Shown: positions 15,847 to 24,762 of the stretch, piece after piece
Position numbering within the stretch: the stretch's first letter is position 1
How the letters are laid out: every line of letters starts with the position of its first letter
Assembly: GCA_025455945.1 (NCBI GenBank)
Contig: JALOLN010000002.1
Span: 1-34,799 of the forward strand
DNA length: 34,799 nucleotides
Direction: 5' to 3'
Source: Actinomycetes bacterium
GTDB taxonomy: Bacteria > Actinomycetota > Actinomycetes > Prado026
Made by a program: the position numbers and the translations under genes
Notes under the pieces: generated by a model
Told to the model about the DNA's origin: nothing
What the model saw: the letters and a program-made list of their open reading frames with translations, nothing else
The model's database searches: none

Positions 15847-18369
15847 GTGCTCCGCGCCACCTTGCGCAGCCTCGCTGCGCACAAGCTGCGGCTGCTGCTC
15901 TCCGGGGTCGCCGTCGTCCTCGGCGTCGCCTTCGTGGCGGGCACGCTGGTGTTCACCGACACGCTGCAGCGCACCTTCGAGCAGCTGTTCACCCAAACCA
16001 CCACCGACGTCGTGGTCACCCCCGAGCAGGAGTTCCAGGACACCAGCGGCCTGGGCGGGGTGACCGCCACCCTGCCGGCCGACCTGGTCGACACCGTCCG
16101 CGGGGTCGACGGCATGGCCAAGGCCGAGGGCATCGTGTTCACGGCCGGCGTGACCATCATCGGCTCGGACGGCGAGCCGGTGGGCGTCATGGGGGCCCCC
16201 GCCTTCGGCAGCAACTGGTCCGACGACCCCGACCTCAGCCCCTACCGGCTGACCGACGGCCGCGGCCCCGCGGCCGAGGGGGAGGTGGCCATCGACTCGC
16301 AGAGTGCCGAGACCGGCGGCCTGGCCGTCGGGGACCCGGTCACGCTGATCACCCCCGGCCCACGGGTCACCGCCGAGGTCGTCGGGGTGTTCCGCTACGG
16401 CACCTCCGGCAACCTCGCCGGCGCCTCGATCGCCGCGTTCAGCACCGCGGCGGCGCAGCAGCTGCTGCCCGAGCCGGGCTTCACCTCGATCGAGGGCATG
16501 GCGGCCGAGGGCGTCAGCCAGGAGGAGCTCGCCGCGCGGGTGCAGGCCGCCCTGCCGGCCGGGGTCCGGGTGCAGACCGGAGCCGAGGTGGCCGACGAGC
16601 AGGCGGCCGCGCTGACCGAGGGCCTGCAGTTCATCAACGTCTTCCTGCTCGTCTTCGCCTTCGTGGCCCTCTTCGTGGGGACCTTCCTCATCCTCAACAC
16701 CTTCTCGATGCTCGTCGCACAGCGGACCCGCGAGCTGGCGCTGCTGCGGGCGGTGGGCGCCACCCGCGCCCAGGTGACCCGCTCGGTGCTCGGCGAGGCG
16801 GCGATCGTCGGGCTCCTCGGCGGCCTGACCGGCCTGGGCGTGGGCATCTTGCTGGCGGTCCTGCTGCAGCGGCTCTTCGCGCTGATCGGGTTCGAGCTCC
16901 CCAGCGAGGGGCTCGTCGTCGCTCCCCGCACGGTCCTCGTCGCGGTGCTGCTCGGCCTCGTCACCACTGTCGTCGCGGCCTACCTGCCGGCCCGTCGGGC
17001 GTCGCGGACGCCGCCCGTCGCGGCCATGCGCTCCGACGTCGCCCTGCCCGCCCGGTCGCTGCACCGGCGGGCGATCGCGGGCTCGGTCCTGTTCCTCGGC
17101 GGCGTGGCGGCGCTGGCCTCGAGCCCTGCCGCGGAGGGGCGGCAGGCGGCGGCCCTGGTCGGCCTGGGCGCCCTGCTCTGCCTCGTCGGCGCGATCGTGC
17201 TGGGGCCGGTCGCCGCCCGGCCGGCCGTGCGCCTGATCGGCGCGGTGTTCGCCCGCTCGGCGACCGGCCGGATCGCGGTGCAGAACGCGGGGCGCAACCC
17301 GCGCCGGACGGCCACGACGGCCGTGGCGCTGATGATCGGCCTGACCCTCGTCACGGCCTTCGGGGTCCTGGGCGCGTCGACCACGGCCTCCACCGACGCG
17401 GTGATCGACGACGTCGTCCGCACCGACTACCTGGTCAGCTCACGCAACTTCCTGCCGTTCACCCCCGAGGTCGCCACCGCCGTGGCCGAGGTGGACGGCG
17501 TCGGCCTGGTCTCGGCGGTGCGGGTCGCCCCGGCCCTGGTCGACGGGGCGCAGACGGTCATGACCGGCGTCGACCCGGCGACCATCGCCGACGTGCTCGC
17601 CCTCGAGCTCACGCAGGGGTCGCTGGCCGACCTCGAGGGCGGCGGGCTGCTCGTCGACGACGGCCAGGCCGTCGACCTGGGCTACCGGCTCGGGCAGCAG
17701 GTCCCGGTGGCCTTCCAGACCGGCCCGACGTCGCTGCGCGTGGTCGGGACGTACGCGTCGACGGGTGGGTTCTCCGGCTACGTCGTGGCCAGCAGCACCC
17801 TCGACGAGGCGGGGCTCACCCCGTTGGACCAGGCCCTGTACGTCCAGGCCTCCCCCGGCACGGACGCGGCCGGCCTGCGCCCCGCCCTGGAGACCGCCAT
17901 CGAGCCCTTCCCGGTCGTCCAGCTGCAGGACCAGACCGAGTTCAAGGCCCAGATCCGCCAGCAGGTCAACCAGCTGCTCACGCTGATCTACGCGCTGCTC
18001 GGCCTCGCCGTCCTGATCGCCGTGCTCGGCATCGTCAACACCCTCGTGCTGTCCGTGGTCGAGCGGACCCGGGAGATCGGCCTGCTCCGCGCCGTGGGCA
18101 CGACACGCCGTCAGCTGCGGGGCATGATCCGGGTCGAGTCGGTCGTCATCGCGGTGTTCGGCGCGATGCTCGGCATCGTCCTCGGTCTCGGCTTCGGCGT
18201 CGCGCTGCAGCGGGCCATCGCCGACCAGGGGATCCGCGTCCTGAGTATCCCGTGGGGGCTGCTCGTCGCCTTCTTCGTCGTCTCCGGCGTCGTCGGCGTG
18301 CTCGCTGCCCTCTGGCCGGCCCGCCGAGCGGCCCGGCTGGACGTGCTGCAGGCCGTCACGACGGAGTAG
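15847..18369 (+). CDS. FtsX-type ABC transporter permease
   Basis: This 840-aa permease carries two FtsX domains. A first helix (about 15-40) is followed by a large extracytoplasmic region (about 41-255), FtsX domain one with three helices (about 258-385, including the sequence TRELALLRAVGATRAQV), a middle pair of helices (about 405-460), a second extracytoplasmic region (about 500-700) and FtsX domain two (about 715-835, with TREIGLLRAVGTTRRQL). This duplicated organisation is common in actinobacterial MacB-like permeases. It pairs with the ATPase immediately upstream. The last 14 nt overlap the convergent HAD gene. Confidence 0.92.
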   Translation: MLRATLRSLAAHKLRLLLSGVAVVLGVAFVAGTLVFTDTLQRTFEQLFTQTTTDVVVTPEQEFQDTSGLGGVTATLPADLVDTVRGVDGMAKAEGIVFTAGVTIIGSDGEPVGVMGAPAFGSNWSDDPDLSPYRLTDGRGPAAEGEVAIDSQSAETGGLAVGDPVTLITPGPRVTAEVVGVFRYGTSGNLAGASIAAFSTAAAQQLLPEPGFTSIEGMAAEGVSQEELAARVQAALPAGVRVQTGAEVADEQAAALTEGLQFINVFLLVFAFVALFVGTFLILNTFSMLVAQRTRELALLRAVGATRAQVTRSVLGEAAIVGLLGGLTGLGVGILLAVLLQRLFALIGFELPSEGLVVAPRTVLVAVLLGLVTTVVAAYLPARRASRTPPVAAMRSDVALPARSLHRRAIAGSVLFLGGVAALASSPAAEGRQAAALVGLGALLCLVGAIVLGPVAARPAVRLIGAVFARSATGRIAVQNAGRNPRRTATTAVALMIGLTLVTAFGVLGASTTASTDAVIDDVVRTDYLVSSRNFLPFTPEVATAVAEVDGVGLVSAVRVAPALVDGAQTVMTGVDPATIADVLALELTQGSLADLEGGGLLVDDGQAVDLGYRLGQQVPVAFQTGPTSLRVVGTYASTGGFSGYVVASSTLDEAGLTPLDQALYVQASPGTDAAGLRPALETAIEPFPVVQLQDQTEFKAQIRQQVNQLLTLIYALLGLAVLIAVLGIVNTLVLSVVERTREIGLLRAVGTTRRQLRGMIRVESVVIAVFGAMLGIVLGLGFGVALQRAIADQGIRVLSIPWGLLVAFFVVSGVVGVLAALWPARRAARLDVLQAVTTE

Positions 18370-19048
18370 CGGACGCCCCTCCCACCAGGGCGCGCAGCCG
18401 GGCGGCGTCAATCTCGGCGAGGGAGGTGACGACGTGCCGGCCGGGGGCCGGCTCGATCGGCACGGCGAACGGCACCGCCACGACGACGCAGCCCGCCCGC
18501 TCCGCGGCGGTCACGCCCACCGGGCTGTCCTCCAGGACGACGCACCGGGCCGGGTCGGCGCCGAGCCGGGCGGCCGCGGCGAGGTACGGGTCGGGGTGCG
18601 GCTTCTGCCGCGGCACCTCGTCGCCCGCGACCGTGATCGTGAAGTGGTCCCCGCCCACCGATGCCAGGACCGAGTCGACGAGCAGGCGGGGCGAGGAGGA
18701 CACCAGGCCGCAGGGCACGCCGTGGGCCACGAGGTCGTCGAGCAGCTCCGCAGCGCCTGGCCGGTGGTCGGCGCCCGCCGAGAGCAGCTCGGCCATCGTC
18801 GCGACCAGGTCGGCGGCGATCTCGTCGGGGTCCAGGTCTCCACCGACGCGCTGCGCCATGTACACGCCGACCCGGTGCAGCGGCCCCCCGACCATGGCGG
18901 ACTGCTCCTCCGGTGTCCACGGCTCCCCGCCGAGCCGGGCGACCACCCGCGCCTCCGCCACCCCCCACGCGTGCTCGGTGTCGACGAGCAGGCCGTCCAT
19001 GTCGAACAGGACGGCCTGCAACCCGCCCGCGGTGCCGTCAGCGGGCAT
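18356..19048 (-). CDS. HAD-superfamily phosphatase (beta-phosphoglucomutase-like)
   Basis: This 230-aa hydrolase has the HAD motifs: LFDMDGLLVDT with nucleophile Asp16 and Asp18, SSS around Ser117, Lys149 in RQKPHPDPY, and Glu173-Asp174 in LEDSPVGVTAA. A helical cap is inserted after motif I (about residues 25-95), as in the beta-phosphoglucomutase/GS1-like subgroup. The natural substrate cannot be read from the sequence. Its start overlaps the metH 3' end by 11 nt, implying cotranscription, and its 3' end overlaps the convergent permease by 14 nt. Confidence 0.9.
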   Translation of the reverse strand: MPADGTAGGLQAVLFDMDGLLVDTEHAWGVAEARVVARLGGEPWTPEEQSAMVGGPLHRVGVYMAQRVGGDLDPDEIAADLVATMAELLSAGADHRPGAAELLDDLVAHGVPCGLVSSSPRLLVDSVLASVGGDHFTITVAGDEVPRQKPHPDPYLAAAARLGADPARCVVLEDSPVGVTAAERAGCVVVAVPFAVPIEPAPGRHVVTSLAEIDAARLRALVGGASATPS

Positions 19049-22000
19049 TGAAGTACTTCGCCTCCGGGTGGTGGACGACGATCGCCGACGTCGACTGCTC
19101 CGGGTGCAGCTGGAACTCCTCCGACAGGCTGACGCCGATCCGTTCGGGACGCAGCAGCTCCATGACCGTGGCCTGGTCGGCGAGGTCCGGGCAGGCCGGG
19201 TAGCCGAAGGAGTAGCGCGACCCGCGATACCCCTGGCGCAGGATCCCGTCGAGGGTGGGGTCGTCCTCCCCCGCGTAGCCGAGCTCGGCCCGCGCGCGGG
19301 CGTGCCAGTACTCGGCGAGCGCCTCGGCCAGCTGCACCGACAGCCCGTGCAGCTCCACGTAGTCGCGGTAGGCGTCTTTCGCGAACAGCTCCGCCGCCGC
19401 CTCGGACACCCGTCGTCCCATGGTCACCACGGTGAAGCCGACGACGTCGGTCTCCCCCGAGGCCCGGGGCCGGAAGAAGTCGGCCAGGCACAGGTGCCGG
19501 TCGCGGCGCTGCCGCGGGAAGGTGAACCGGCAGCGCTGGCCGCCGTCGTCGTCCAGGACCACGAGGTCGTCCCCCTCGCTCACCGCCGGGAACCAGCCGT
19601 AGACCACGCCGGCCTCGAGCAGCCCCTCGGTCTGCAGCCGGTCCAGCCAGGCCCGCAGCCGGGGCCGCCCCTCGGACTCGACGAGCTCCTCGTACGACGC
19701 GCCGCCCTCGCCGCGGCCGGGCCGCAGCCCCCACTGGCCGAGGAACAGGGCCCGCTCGTCGAGGTAGGCGGCGTAGTCGGCCAGCGCGATGCCCTTGACG
19801 ACGCGGTCGCCCCAGAACGGCGGGACCGGCACGGGGTTGTCCGTGGCGACGTCCGATCGGGTCGGCAGCGGGCCGGCGAGCGCCGCCGTCCGCGCCGCCG
19901 CCCGGACCAGCCGCTCCTTCCGCGGCGGCAGCGCCGGCCCCGGCAGCCCGCGCCGGTGCGCGACCAGGGCGTCCATCAGCCGCAGCCCCTCGAAGGCGTC
20001 GCGGGCGTAGCGCACCTCCCCCGGGAAGGCCTCCGCGAGGTCGTGCTCGACGAAGGACCGGGTCAGCGCCGCCCCGCCCAGCAGCACCGGCCAGCGACCG
20101 GCCAGCCCGCGCTGGGTGAGCTCCTCGAGGTTCTCCTTCATGACCAGCGTGGACTTCACGAGCAGCCCGGACATCCCGATGACGTCGGCGTCGTTCTCCG
20201 CCGCGGCGTCGATGATCGCGCTCACCGGCTGCTTGATGCCGAGGTTGACGACCGTGTAGCCGTTGTTGCTGAGGATGATGTCCACGAGGTTCTTGCCGAT
20301 GTCGTGGACGTCGCCCTTCACCGTGGCGAGCACGATGGTGCCCTTGCCGGGCTCGCCCTCGACCCGGTCCATGTGCGGCTCGAGGTGGGCGACCGCGGCC
20401 TTCATCACCTCGGCCGACTGCAGGACGAAGGGCAGCTGCATCTGCCCGGAGCCGAACAGCTCGCCGACGGTGCGCATGCCCGCCAGCAGGGTGTCGTTGA
20501 CGATGTCGAGCGCGGGCCGGGTCTGCAGGGCGGCGTCGAGGTCCGCCTCCAGCCCGGCCCGCTCGCCGTCGACGATGCGGCGCTGCAGCCGCTCGGTCAG
20601 GGGCAGCCCGGCCAGCTCCTCGGCACGGGACTGCCGCAGCGCCGCGGCGTCCACCCCCTCGAACAGCGCCAGGAAGCGCTGCAGGGGGTCGTGGCCGGGG
20701 CCGCGCCGGTCGTGCACGAGGTCGAGCGCCACCTGCAGCTGCTCGTCCGGGATCCGCGCCGTGGGCAGGATGCGCGAGGGGTGGACGATCGCGGAGTCCA
20801 GACCCGCCTTCACCGCCTCGGCCAGGAAGACCGAGTTGAGCACCTGGCGGGCCGCGGGGTTGAGCCCGAAGGACACGTTGGAGACGCCGAGGGTGGTCTG
20901 GACCTCGGGATGGCGGCGCTTGATCTCCCGGATCGCCGCGAGCGTCTCGACCGCGTCCCGGCGGGTCTCCTCCTGCCCGGTGGCGATAGGGAAGGTCAGG
21001 CAGTCGACGACGACGTCCGAGGTGCGCAGCCCCCATCGCCGGGTGAGGTCGCCGATGAGCCGCTCGGCGACGGCCACCTTCCACTCCGCCGTGCGCGCCT
21101 GCCCCTGCTCGTCGATGGTCAGCGCCACGACGGCCGCCCCGTGCTCGGCGACCAGGGGCATGATGCGGGCGAACCGCGACCCCGGTCCGTCGCCGTCCTC
21201 GTAGTTCACCGAGTTGACCACCGCACGGCCGCCCAGCATCTCCAGGCCCGCCTCGATGACCGCGGGCTCGGTGGAGTCGAGCACCAGCGGCAGCGTCGAT
21301 GCCGTCGCGAACCGGCCGGCCATCTCGCGCATGTCCGCGACGCCGTCCCGGCCGACGTAGTCCACGCAGACGTCGAGCAGGTGCGCCCCGTCACGGATCT
21401 GCTCCCGGGCGATCTCGACGCAGTCGTCGAGCCGGCCCTCGAGCATGGCCTCGCGGAAGGCCTTCGAGCCGTTGGCGTTGGTGCGCTCGCCGATCGCGAG
21501 GAACGCGACGTCCTGCCGGAACGGCACGCTCTGGTACAGCGAGGCGACACCGGGCTCGGGCACCGGCCGCCGCCGGACCAGCGCCCGGCCCCGGACCCGG
21601 GCCACGACCTCCCGCAGGTGCTCCGGCGTCGTCCCGCAGCAGCCGCCGACGAGCGACAGCCCGTACTCGCGGGTGAAGAGGTCGTGCGCGTCCGCCAGCT
21701 GGGCGGGGGTGAGCGGGTAGACCGCGCCGTCCGCGCCCAGCTCGGGCAGCCCGGCGTTGGGCATGCAGCTGAGCAGGGTCCGGGCGTGCTTGGCGAGGTG
21801 GCGCAGGTGCTCGCTCATCTCGGCGGGCCCGGTGGCGCAGTTCAGCCCGATGCCGTCGACGCCCAGCGGCTCCAGCGCCGTCAGCGCGGCACCGATCTCG
21901 GTGCCGAGCAGCATCGTGCCGGTCGTCTCGACGGTGACCTGGACGAGGACCGGGAGGTCGACACCCGCGGCCTCCAGCGCGCGCTGGGCCCCGATCACGG

Positions 22001-22523
22001 CCGCCTTGGCCTGGAGCAGGTCCTGCGCGGTCTCGACGAGCACCGCGTCGACCCCGCCCTCGACGAGCCCGCTCACCTGCTCGCGGTAGGCGTCCCGCAG
22101 GGCGCGGAAGGGCACGTGTCCCAGCGTCGGCAGCTTGGTGCCCGGGCCGACCGAGCCCAGCACCCACCGCGGGCGGCCCGGTGACGCGGCGGCGTCCGCT
22201 GCCACGCGCGCCACCCGGGCTCCCGCGACCGAGAGCTCCCGGATCCGCCCGGCGATGCCGTACTCGCCGAGGTTGGCCAGGTTCGCACCGAAGGTGTTCG
22301 TCTCGATGCAGTCCACCCCGACCTCGAGGTAGGCCTCGTGGACGGCGCGGACGACGTCCGGCCGGGTGACGTTGAGGACCTCGTTGCAGCCCTCGTGGCC
22401 CTCGAAGTCGGCGAGGGTCAGCGCATGGGCCTGCAGCATCGTGCCCATGGCGCCGTCGGCGACGACGACCCGCTCGCCGAGCGCTCGGCGCAGTCCGGCC
22501 GGCCCGGCGTCGGTCGCGCTCAT
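19038..22523 (-). CDS. metH: Cobalamin-dependent methionine synthase MetH
   Basis: This 1161-aa enzyme transfers a methyl group from methyltetrahydrofolate to homocysteine via methylcobalamin. Domains in order: homocysteine-binding barrel (about 10-310) with zinc ligands Cys229, Cys295 and Cys296 (GGCCGT); pterin-binding domain (about 340-600) starting GERTNANGSKAFREAM; cobalamin-binding cap and Rossmann domains (about 640-865) with DVHDIGKN (738-745), His740 being the cobalt ligand; and the S-adenosylmethionine-binding reactivation domain (about 890-1161) with YSFGYPACPD. All four modules are intact. ATG 22523 is chosen; the frame remains open to 23222 but only as an antisense shadow of the PAC2 gene. 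A TACCCT lies 9 nt before the start. No cobalamin riboswitch fits the 126-nt divergent gap. Confidence 0.97.
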   Translation of the reverse strand: MSATDAGPAGLRRALGERVVVADGAMGTMLQAHALTLADFEGHEGCNEVLNVTRPDVVRAVHEAYLEVGVDCIETNTFGANLANLGEYGIAGRIRELSVAGARVARVAADAAASPGRPRWVLGSVGPGTKLPTLGHVPFRALRDAYREQVSGLVEGGVDAVLVETAQDLLQAKAAVIGAQRALEAAGVDLPVLVQVTVETTGTMLLGTEIGAALTALEPLGVDGIGLNCATGPAEMSEHLRHLAKHARTLLSCMPNAGLPELGADGAVYPLTPAQLADAHDLFTREYGLSLVGGCCGTTPEHLREVVARVRGRALVRRRPVPEPGVASLYQSVPFRQDVAFLAIGERTNANGSKAFREAMLEGRLDDCVEIAREQIRDGAHLLDVCVDYVGRDGVADMREMAGRFATASTLPLVLDSTEPAVIEAGLEMLGGRAVVNSVNYEDGDGPGSRFARIMPLVAEHGAAVVALTIDEQGQARTAEWKVAVAERLIGDLTRRWGLRTSDVVVDCLTFPIATGQEETRRDAVETLAAIREIKRRHPEVQTTLGVSNVSFGLNPAARQVLNSVFLAEAVKAGLDSAIVHPSRILPTARIPDEQLQVALDLVHDRRGPGHDPLQRFLALFEGVDAAALRQSRAEELAGLPLTERLQRRIVDGERAGLEADLDAALQTRPALDIVNDTLLAGMRTVGELFGSGQMQLPFVLQSAEVMKAAVAHLEPHMDRVEGEPGKGTIVLATVKGDVHDIGKNLVDIILSNNGYTVVNLGIKQPVSAIIDAAAENDADVIGMSGLLVKSTLVMKENLEELTQRGLAGRWPVLLGGAALTRSFVEHDLAEAFPGEVRYARDAFEGLRLMDALVAHRRGLPGPALPPRKERLVRAAARTAALAGPLPTRSDVATDNPVPVPPFWGDRVVKGIALADYAAYLDERALFLGQWGLRPGRGEGGASYEELVESEGRPRLRAWLDRLQTEGLLEAGVVYGWFPAVSEGDDLVVLDDDGGQRCRFTFPRQRRDRHLCLADFFRPRASGETDVVGFTVVTMGRRVSEAAAELFAKDAYRDYVELHGLSVQLAEALAEYWHARARAELGYAGEDDPTLDGILRQGYRGSRYSFGYPACPDLADQATVMELLRPERIGVSLSEEFQLHPEQSTSAIVVHHPEAKYFNAR

Positions 22524-22532
22524 GATGCACCG

Positions 22533-22538
22533 AGGGTA
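22533..22538 (-). promoter_or_regulatory. Candidate -10 (TACCCT) of metH
   Basis: TACCCT on the minus strand ends 9 nt before the metH ATG, predicting a very short or absent leader, and therefore no room for a leader riboswitch from this promoter. Confidence 0.4.
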
Positions 22539-22574
22539 CCCGGCGCGGCCGGCTCTCCGTCCCGCTGCACGACG

Positions 22575-22580
22575 TAGGCT
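22575..22580 (+). promoter_or_regulatory. Candidate -10 (TAGGCT) of PAC2 gene
   Basis: TAGGCT lies in the metH/PAC2 divergent region, about 70 nt before the PAC2 GTG. It would give a leader of about 60 nt containing GGAGGAGG. Confidence 0.35.
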
Positions 22581-22649
22581 GGAGCCCTGCGCAGGCGCCG
22601 ACGAGGGTCGGCGCCGGTGGGCGTGGTGTCGGGCTGGAGGAGGCGGCGG

Positions 22650-23501
22650 GTGATCGAGCTCGACGGGGTGCCCGAGCTGGTCGACCCGGTGCTCGTGGCC
22701 GCGTTCGAGGGATGGAACGACGCCGGCGACGCCTCGACTGATGCGCTGGAGCACCTCGAGAGAGTGTGGGGCGCGGAGCCGCTCGGTGAGCTGGACCCCG
22801 AGGAGTACTACGACTTCCAGGTGAACCGGCCCCAGGTGTCGGTCGGCGCCGACGGGCGCCGGCACATCGCCTGGCCCACGACACGGCTGGCCGTCGCCCG
22901 CCTGCCGCTCCCCCGCCGCGACGTGGTCCTGCTCCGCGGCATCGAGCCCAGCATGAGGTGGCGCACGTTCTGCAGGGAGGTCCTGGACGTGGCCGCGGAC
23001 CTCGGCGTGGAGACCGTCGTCACCCTCGGCGCGCTGCTCGCCGACACCCCGCACACCCGGCCGATCCCCATCACCGGGACGGCCACCGACGCCGTGGCGG
23101 CCCGCCGGCTGGGGTTCGAGCGGTCGACGTACGAGGGACCGACCGGGATCGTCGGCGTCCTGCAGAGCGCCTGCGAGCGCGCCGGGCTGCCCGCGGTGTC
23201 GCTGTGGGCCGCCGTCCCGCACTACGTCAGCCAGCCGCCGTGCCCCAAGGCCACCTTGGCGCTGTTGCGCCGGGTGGAGGACCTGCTCGACATCCCCGTC
23301 CCGCTCGGTGACCTCGTCGAGGAGGCGCGGGCCTGGGAGCGCGGCGTCGACGAGCTGGCCGAGGAGGACGAGGAGGTCGCCGAGTACGTCCGGGCGCTGG
23401 AGGACGCGCGCGACACCGCGGACCTGCCGGAGGCCAGCGGCGACGCGATCGCGCGGGAGTTCGAGCGCTACCTCAAACGCCGCGACGACCCGGCTGGGTG
23501 A
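22650..23501 (+). CDS. PAC2-family protein
   Basis: This 283-aa protein belongs to the PAC2 (proteasome assembly chaperone 2-like) family found throughout actinobacteria, as in M. tuberculosis Rv2125. The N-terminus reads VIELDGVPELVDPVLVAAFEGWNDAGDAS, with the family GWNDAG element; further typical parts are RGIEPSMRWRTF, TLGALLADTPHTRPIPITG, YEGPTGIVGVLQ and an acidic C-terminal helical region (about 215-270). The biochemical role in bacteria is unknown. GTG 22650 is preferred over GTG 22617 because GGAGGAGG lies 6 nt upstream and the family sequence starts there. It is divergent from metH and convergent with mshC, 7 nt away. Confidence 0.9.
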   Translation: MIELDGVPELVDPVLVAAFEGWNDAGDASTDALEHLERVWGAEPLGELDPEEYYDFQVNRPQVSVGADGRRHIAWPTTRLAVARLPLPRRDVVLLRGIEPSMRWRTFCREVLDVAADLGVETVVTLGALLADTPHTRPIPITGTATDAVAARRLGFERSTYEGPTGIVGVLQSACERAGLPAVSLWAAVPHYVSQPPCPKATLALLRRVEDLLDIPVPLGDLVEEARAWERGVDELAEEDEEVAEYVRALEDARDTADLPEASGDAIAREFERYLKRRDDPAG

Positions 23502-23508
23502 GCACGGG

Positions 23509-24735
23509 TCACAGGGGGACGCCGAGGAGGGCGTCGACGGTGGCCCGGACGAGGGCCGGGGCGCGGTCGTCCCGGCCGCCCCGCAGCCGGACCTCCTCCG
23601 CCCACCGGTCCACCGCCCGCAGCGCGCCCGGGGCGTCGAGGTCGTCGGCGAGCCGCTCGCGGACGGCGGCGAGCAAAGGTCCGGCGTCCGGGCCCGCCGG
23701 CGCGGCGACCGCCGACCGCCAGGCCGCGAGCCGCCGTCGGGCGGTGTCGAGGTCGGCGCCGGTCCACTCCCAGTCGGCGCGGTAGTGGTGGGCCAGCAGG
23801 GCCAGCCGGACGGCGCCCGGCTCCTCGCCCTGCTCGCGCAGCCGGGAGACGAAGACCAGGTTGCCGCGGGACTTGGACATCTTCTCGCCGTCGAGGCCGA
23901 CCAGACCGGCGTGGACGTAGTGCCGGGCGTACGGCCACTCCCCCGTGACGACGTGGGCCTGCGCGGCGCCCATCTCGTGGTGGGGGAAGACCAGGTCCCG
24001 GCCGCCGCCCTGCACGTCGAGGGGACCGCCGAGGTGGTGCAGCGCGATCGCGGTGCACTCGATGTGCCAGCCGGGCCGGCCGTGGCCGAGTGAGGAGTCC
24101 CACGCCGGCTCGTCGGGCCGGGCGGTCTGCCACAGCAGGCAGTCCAGGGGGTCCTTCTTGCCCGGCCGGTCCGGGTCGCCCCCGCGTTCGGCGAACAACG
24201 CCAGCATCTGGTCCCGGTCCAGCCCCGAGACCGCCCCGAAGCGGGGGTCGGCGTGCACCGGGAAGTAGAGGTCGCCCGCCACCTCGTAGGCGTTCCCCGC
24301 GGCCTTGAGCCGCTCGATGAGCTCGACGACGAGGGGGATCGCCTCCACGGCGCCCACGTAGTGCTCGGGGGGCAGAACGCGCAGCGCGGTCATGTCGGCC
24401 CGGAATAGCTCGGTCTCGCGGGCGGCGATCTCCCGCCAGTCCTGGCCGGTGGCGACGGCCCGTTCGAGCAGCGGGTCGTCGACGTCGGTGACGTTCTGCA
24501 CGTAGTGGACGCGGTGACCGGCGTCCCGCCAGACCCGGTTCACCAGGTCGAAGGTGAGGTAGGTGGCCGCGTGGCCGAGATGGGTCGCGTCATAGGGCGT
24601 GATGCCGCACACGTACATGCGCGCGTCCCGACCGGCCGCGACCGGCCGCACCTCCCCGGTCGCGGTGTCGTGCAGGCGCAGCGGCTGACCGGCTCCGGGC
24701 AGGCTGGGGACGTCGACCGCGCGCCAGGACTCCAC
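23509..24735 (-). CDS. mshC: Cysteine:GlcN-Ins ligase MshC (mycothiol synthesis)
   Basis: This 408-aa enzyme joins cysteine to the glucosaminyl-inositol precursor, the third committed step in mycothiol synthesis, with ATP. It is a cysteinyl-tRNA synthetase paralogue: YVCGITPYDATHLGHAATY (41-59) contains zinc ligand Cys43 and the HIGH-like HLGH; Cys227 (GWHIECTA) and His252 (FPHHEMG) complete the zinc site; KMSKS is at 285-289. It lacks the C-terminal tRNA-binding domain of CysRS and begins with the MshC-type stretch around LRLHDTATGEVRPV. GTG 24735 lies 6 nt after TAGGCT. It is the downstream member of a four-gene cluster with SCO1664-type, DUF3090 and phosphatase genes. Confidence 0.95.
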   Translation of the reverse strand: MESWRAVDVPSLPGAGQPLRLHDTATGEVRPVAAGRDARMYVCGITPYDATHLGHAATYLTFDLVNRVWRDAGHRVHYVQNVTDVDDPLLERAVATGQDWREIAARETELFRADMTALRVLPPEHYVGAVEAIPLVVELIERLKAAGNAYEVAGDLYFPVHADPRFGAVSGLDRDQMLALFAERGGDPDRPGKKDPLDCLLWQTARPDEPAWDSSLGHGRPGWHIECTAIALHHLGGPLDVQGGGRDLVFPHHEMGAAQAHVVTGEWPYARHYVHAGLVGLDGEKMSKSRGNLVFVSRLREQGEEPGAVRLALLAHHYRADWEWTGADLDTARRRLAAWRSAVAAPAGPDAGPLLAAVRERLADDLDAPGALRAVDRWAEEVRLRGGRDDRAPALVRATVDALLGVPL

Positions 24736-24741
24736 GGGGTG

Positions 24742-24747
24742 AGCCTA
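24742..24747 (-). promoter_or_regulatory. Candidate -10 (TAGGCT) of mshC, leaderless
   Basis: TAGGCT on the minus strand ends 6 nt before the mshC GTG, within the 27-nt gap after the kinase-like gene. It could give mshC its own promoter inside the cluster. Confidence 0.45.
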
Positions 24748-24762
24748 CGGTGCCCCGCCGGG

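Noticed and set aside
22524..22649. Cobalamin or SAM riboswitch upstream of metH
   Set aside because: The divergent gap is only 126 nt, no B12-box-like core is visible, and the likely -10 is 9 nt from the ATG.
22524..23222. N-terminal extension of metH to 23222
   Set aside because: The extra residues resemble no MetH and are antisense to the PAC2 gene. ATG 22523 gives the normal MetH N-terminus.
23509..24735. Cysteinyl-tRNA synthetase instead of mshC
   Set aside because: The protein is about 408 aa and lacks the CysRS C-terminal tRNA-binding domain, and its N-terminus and neighbours match MshC.
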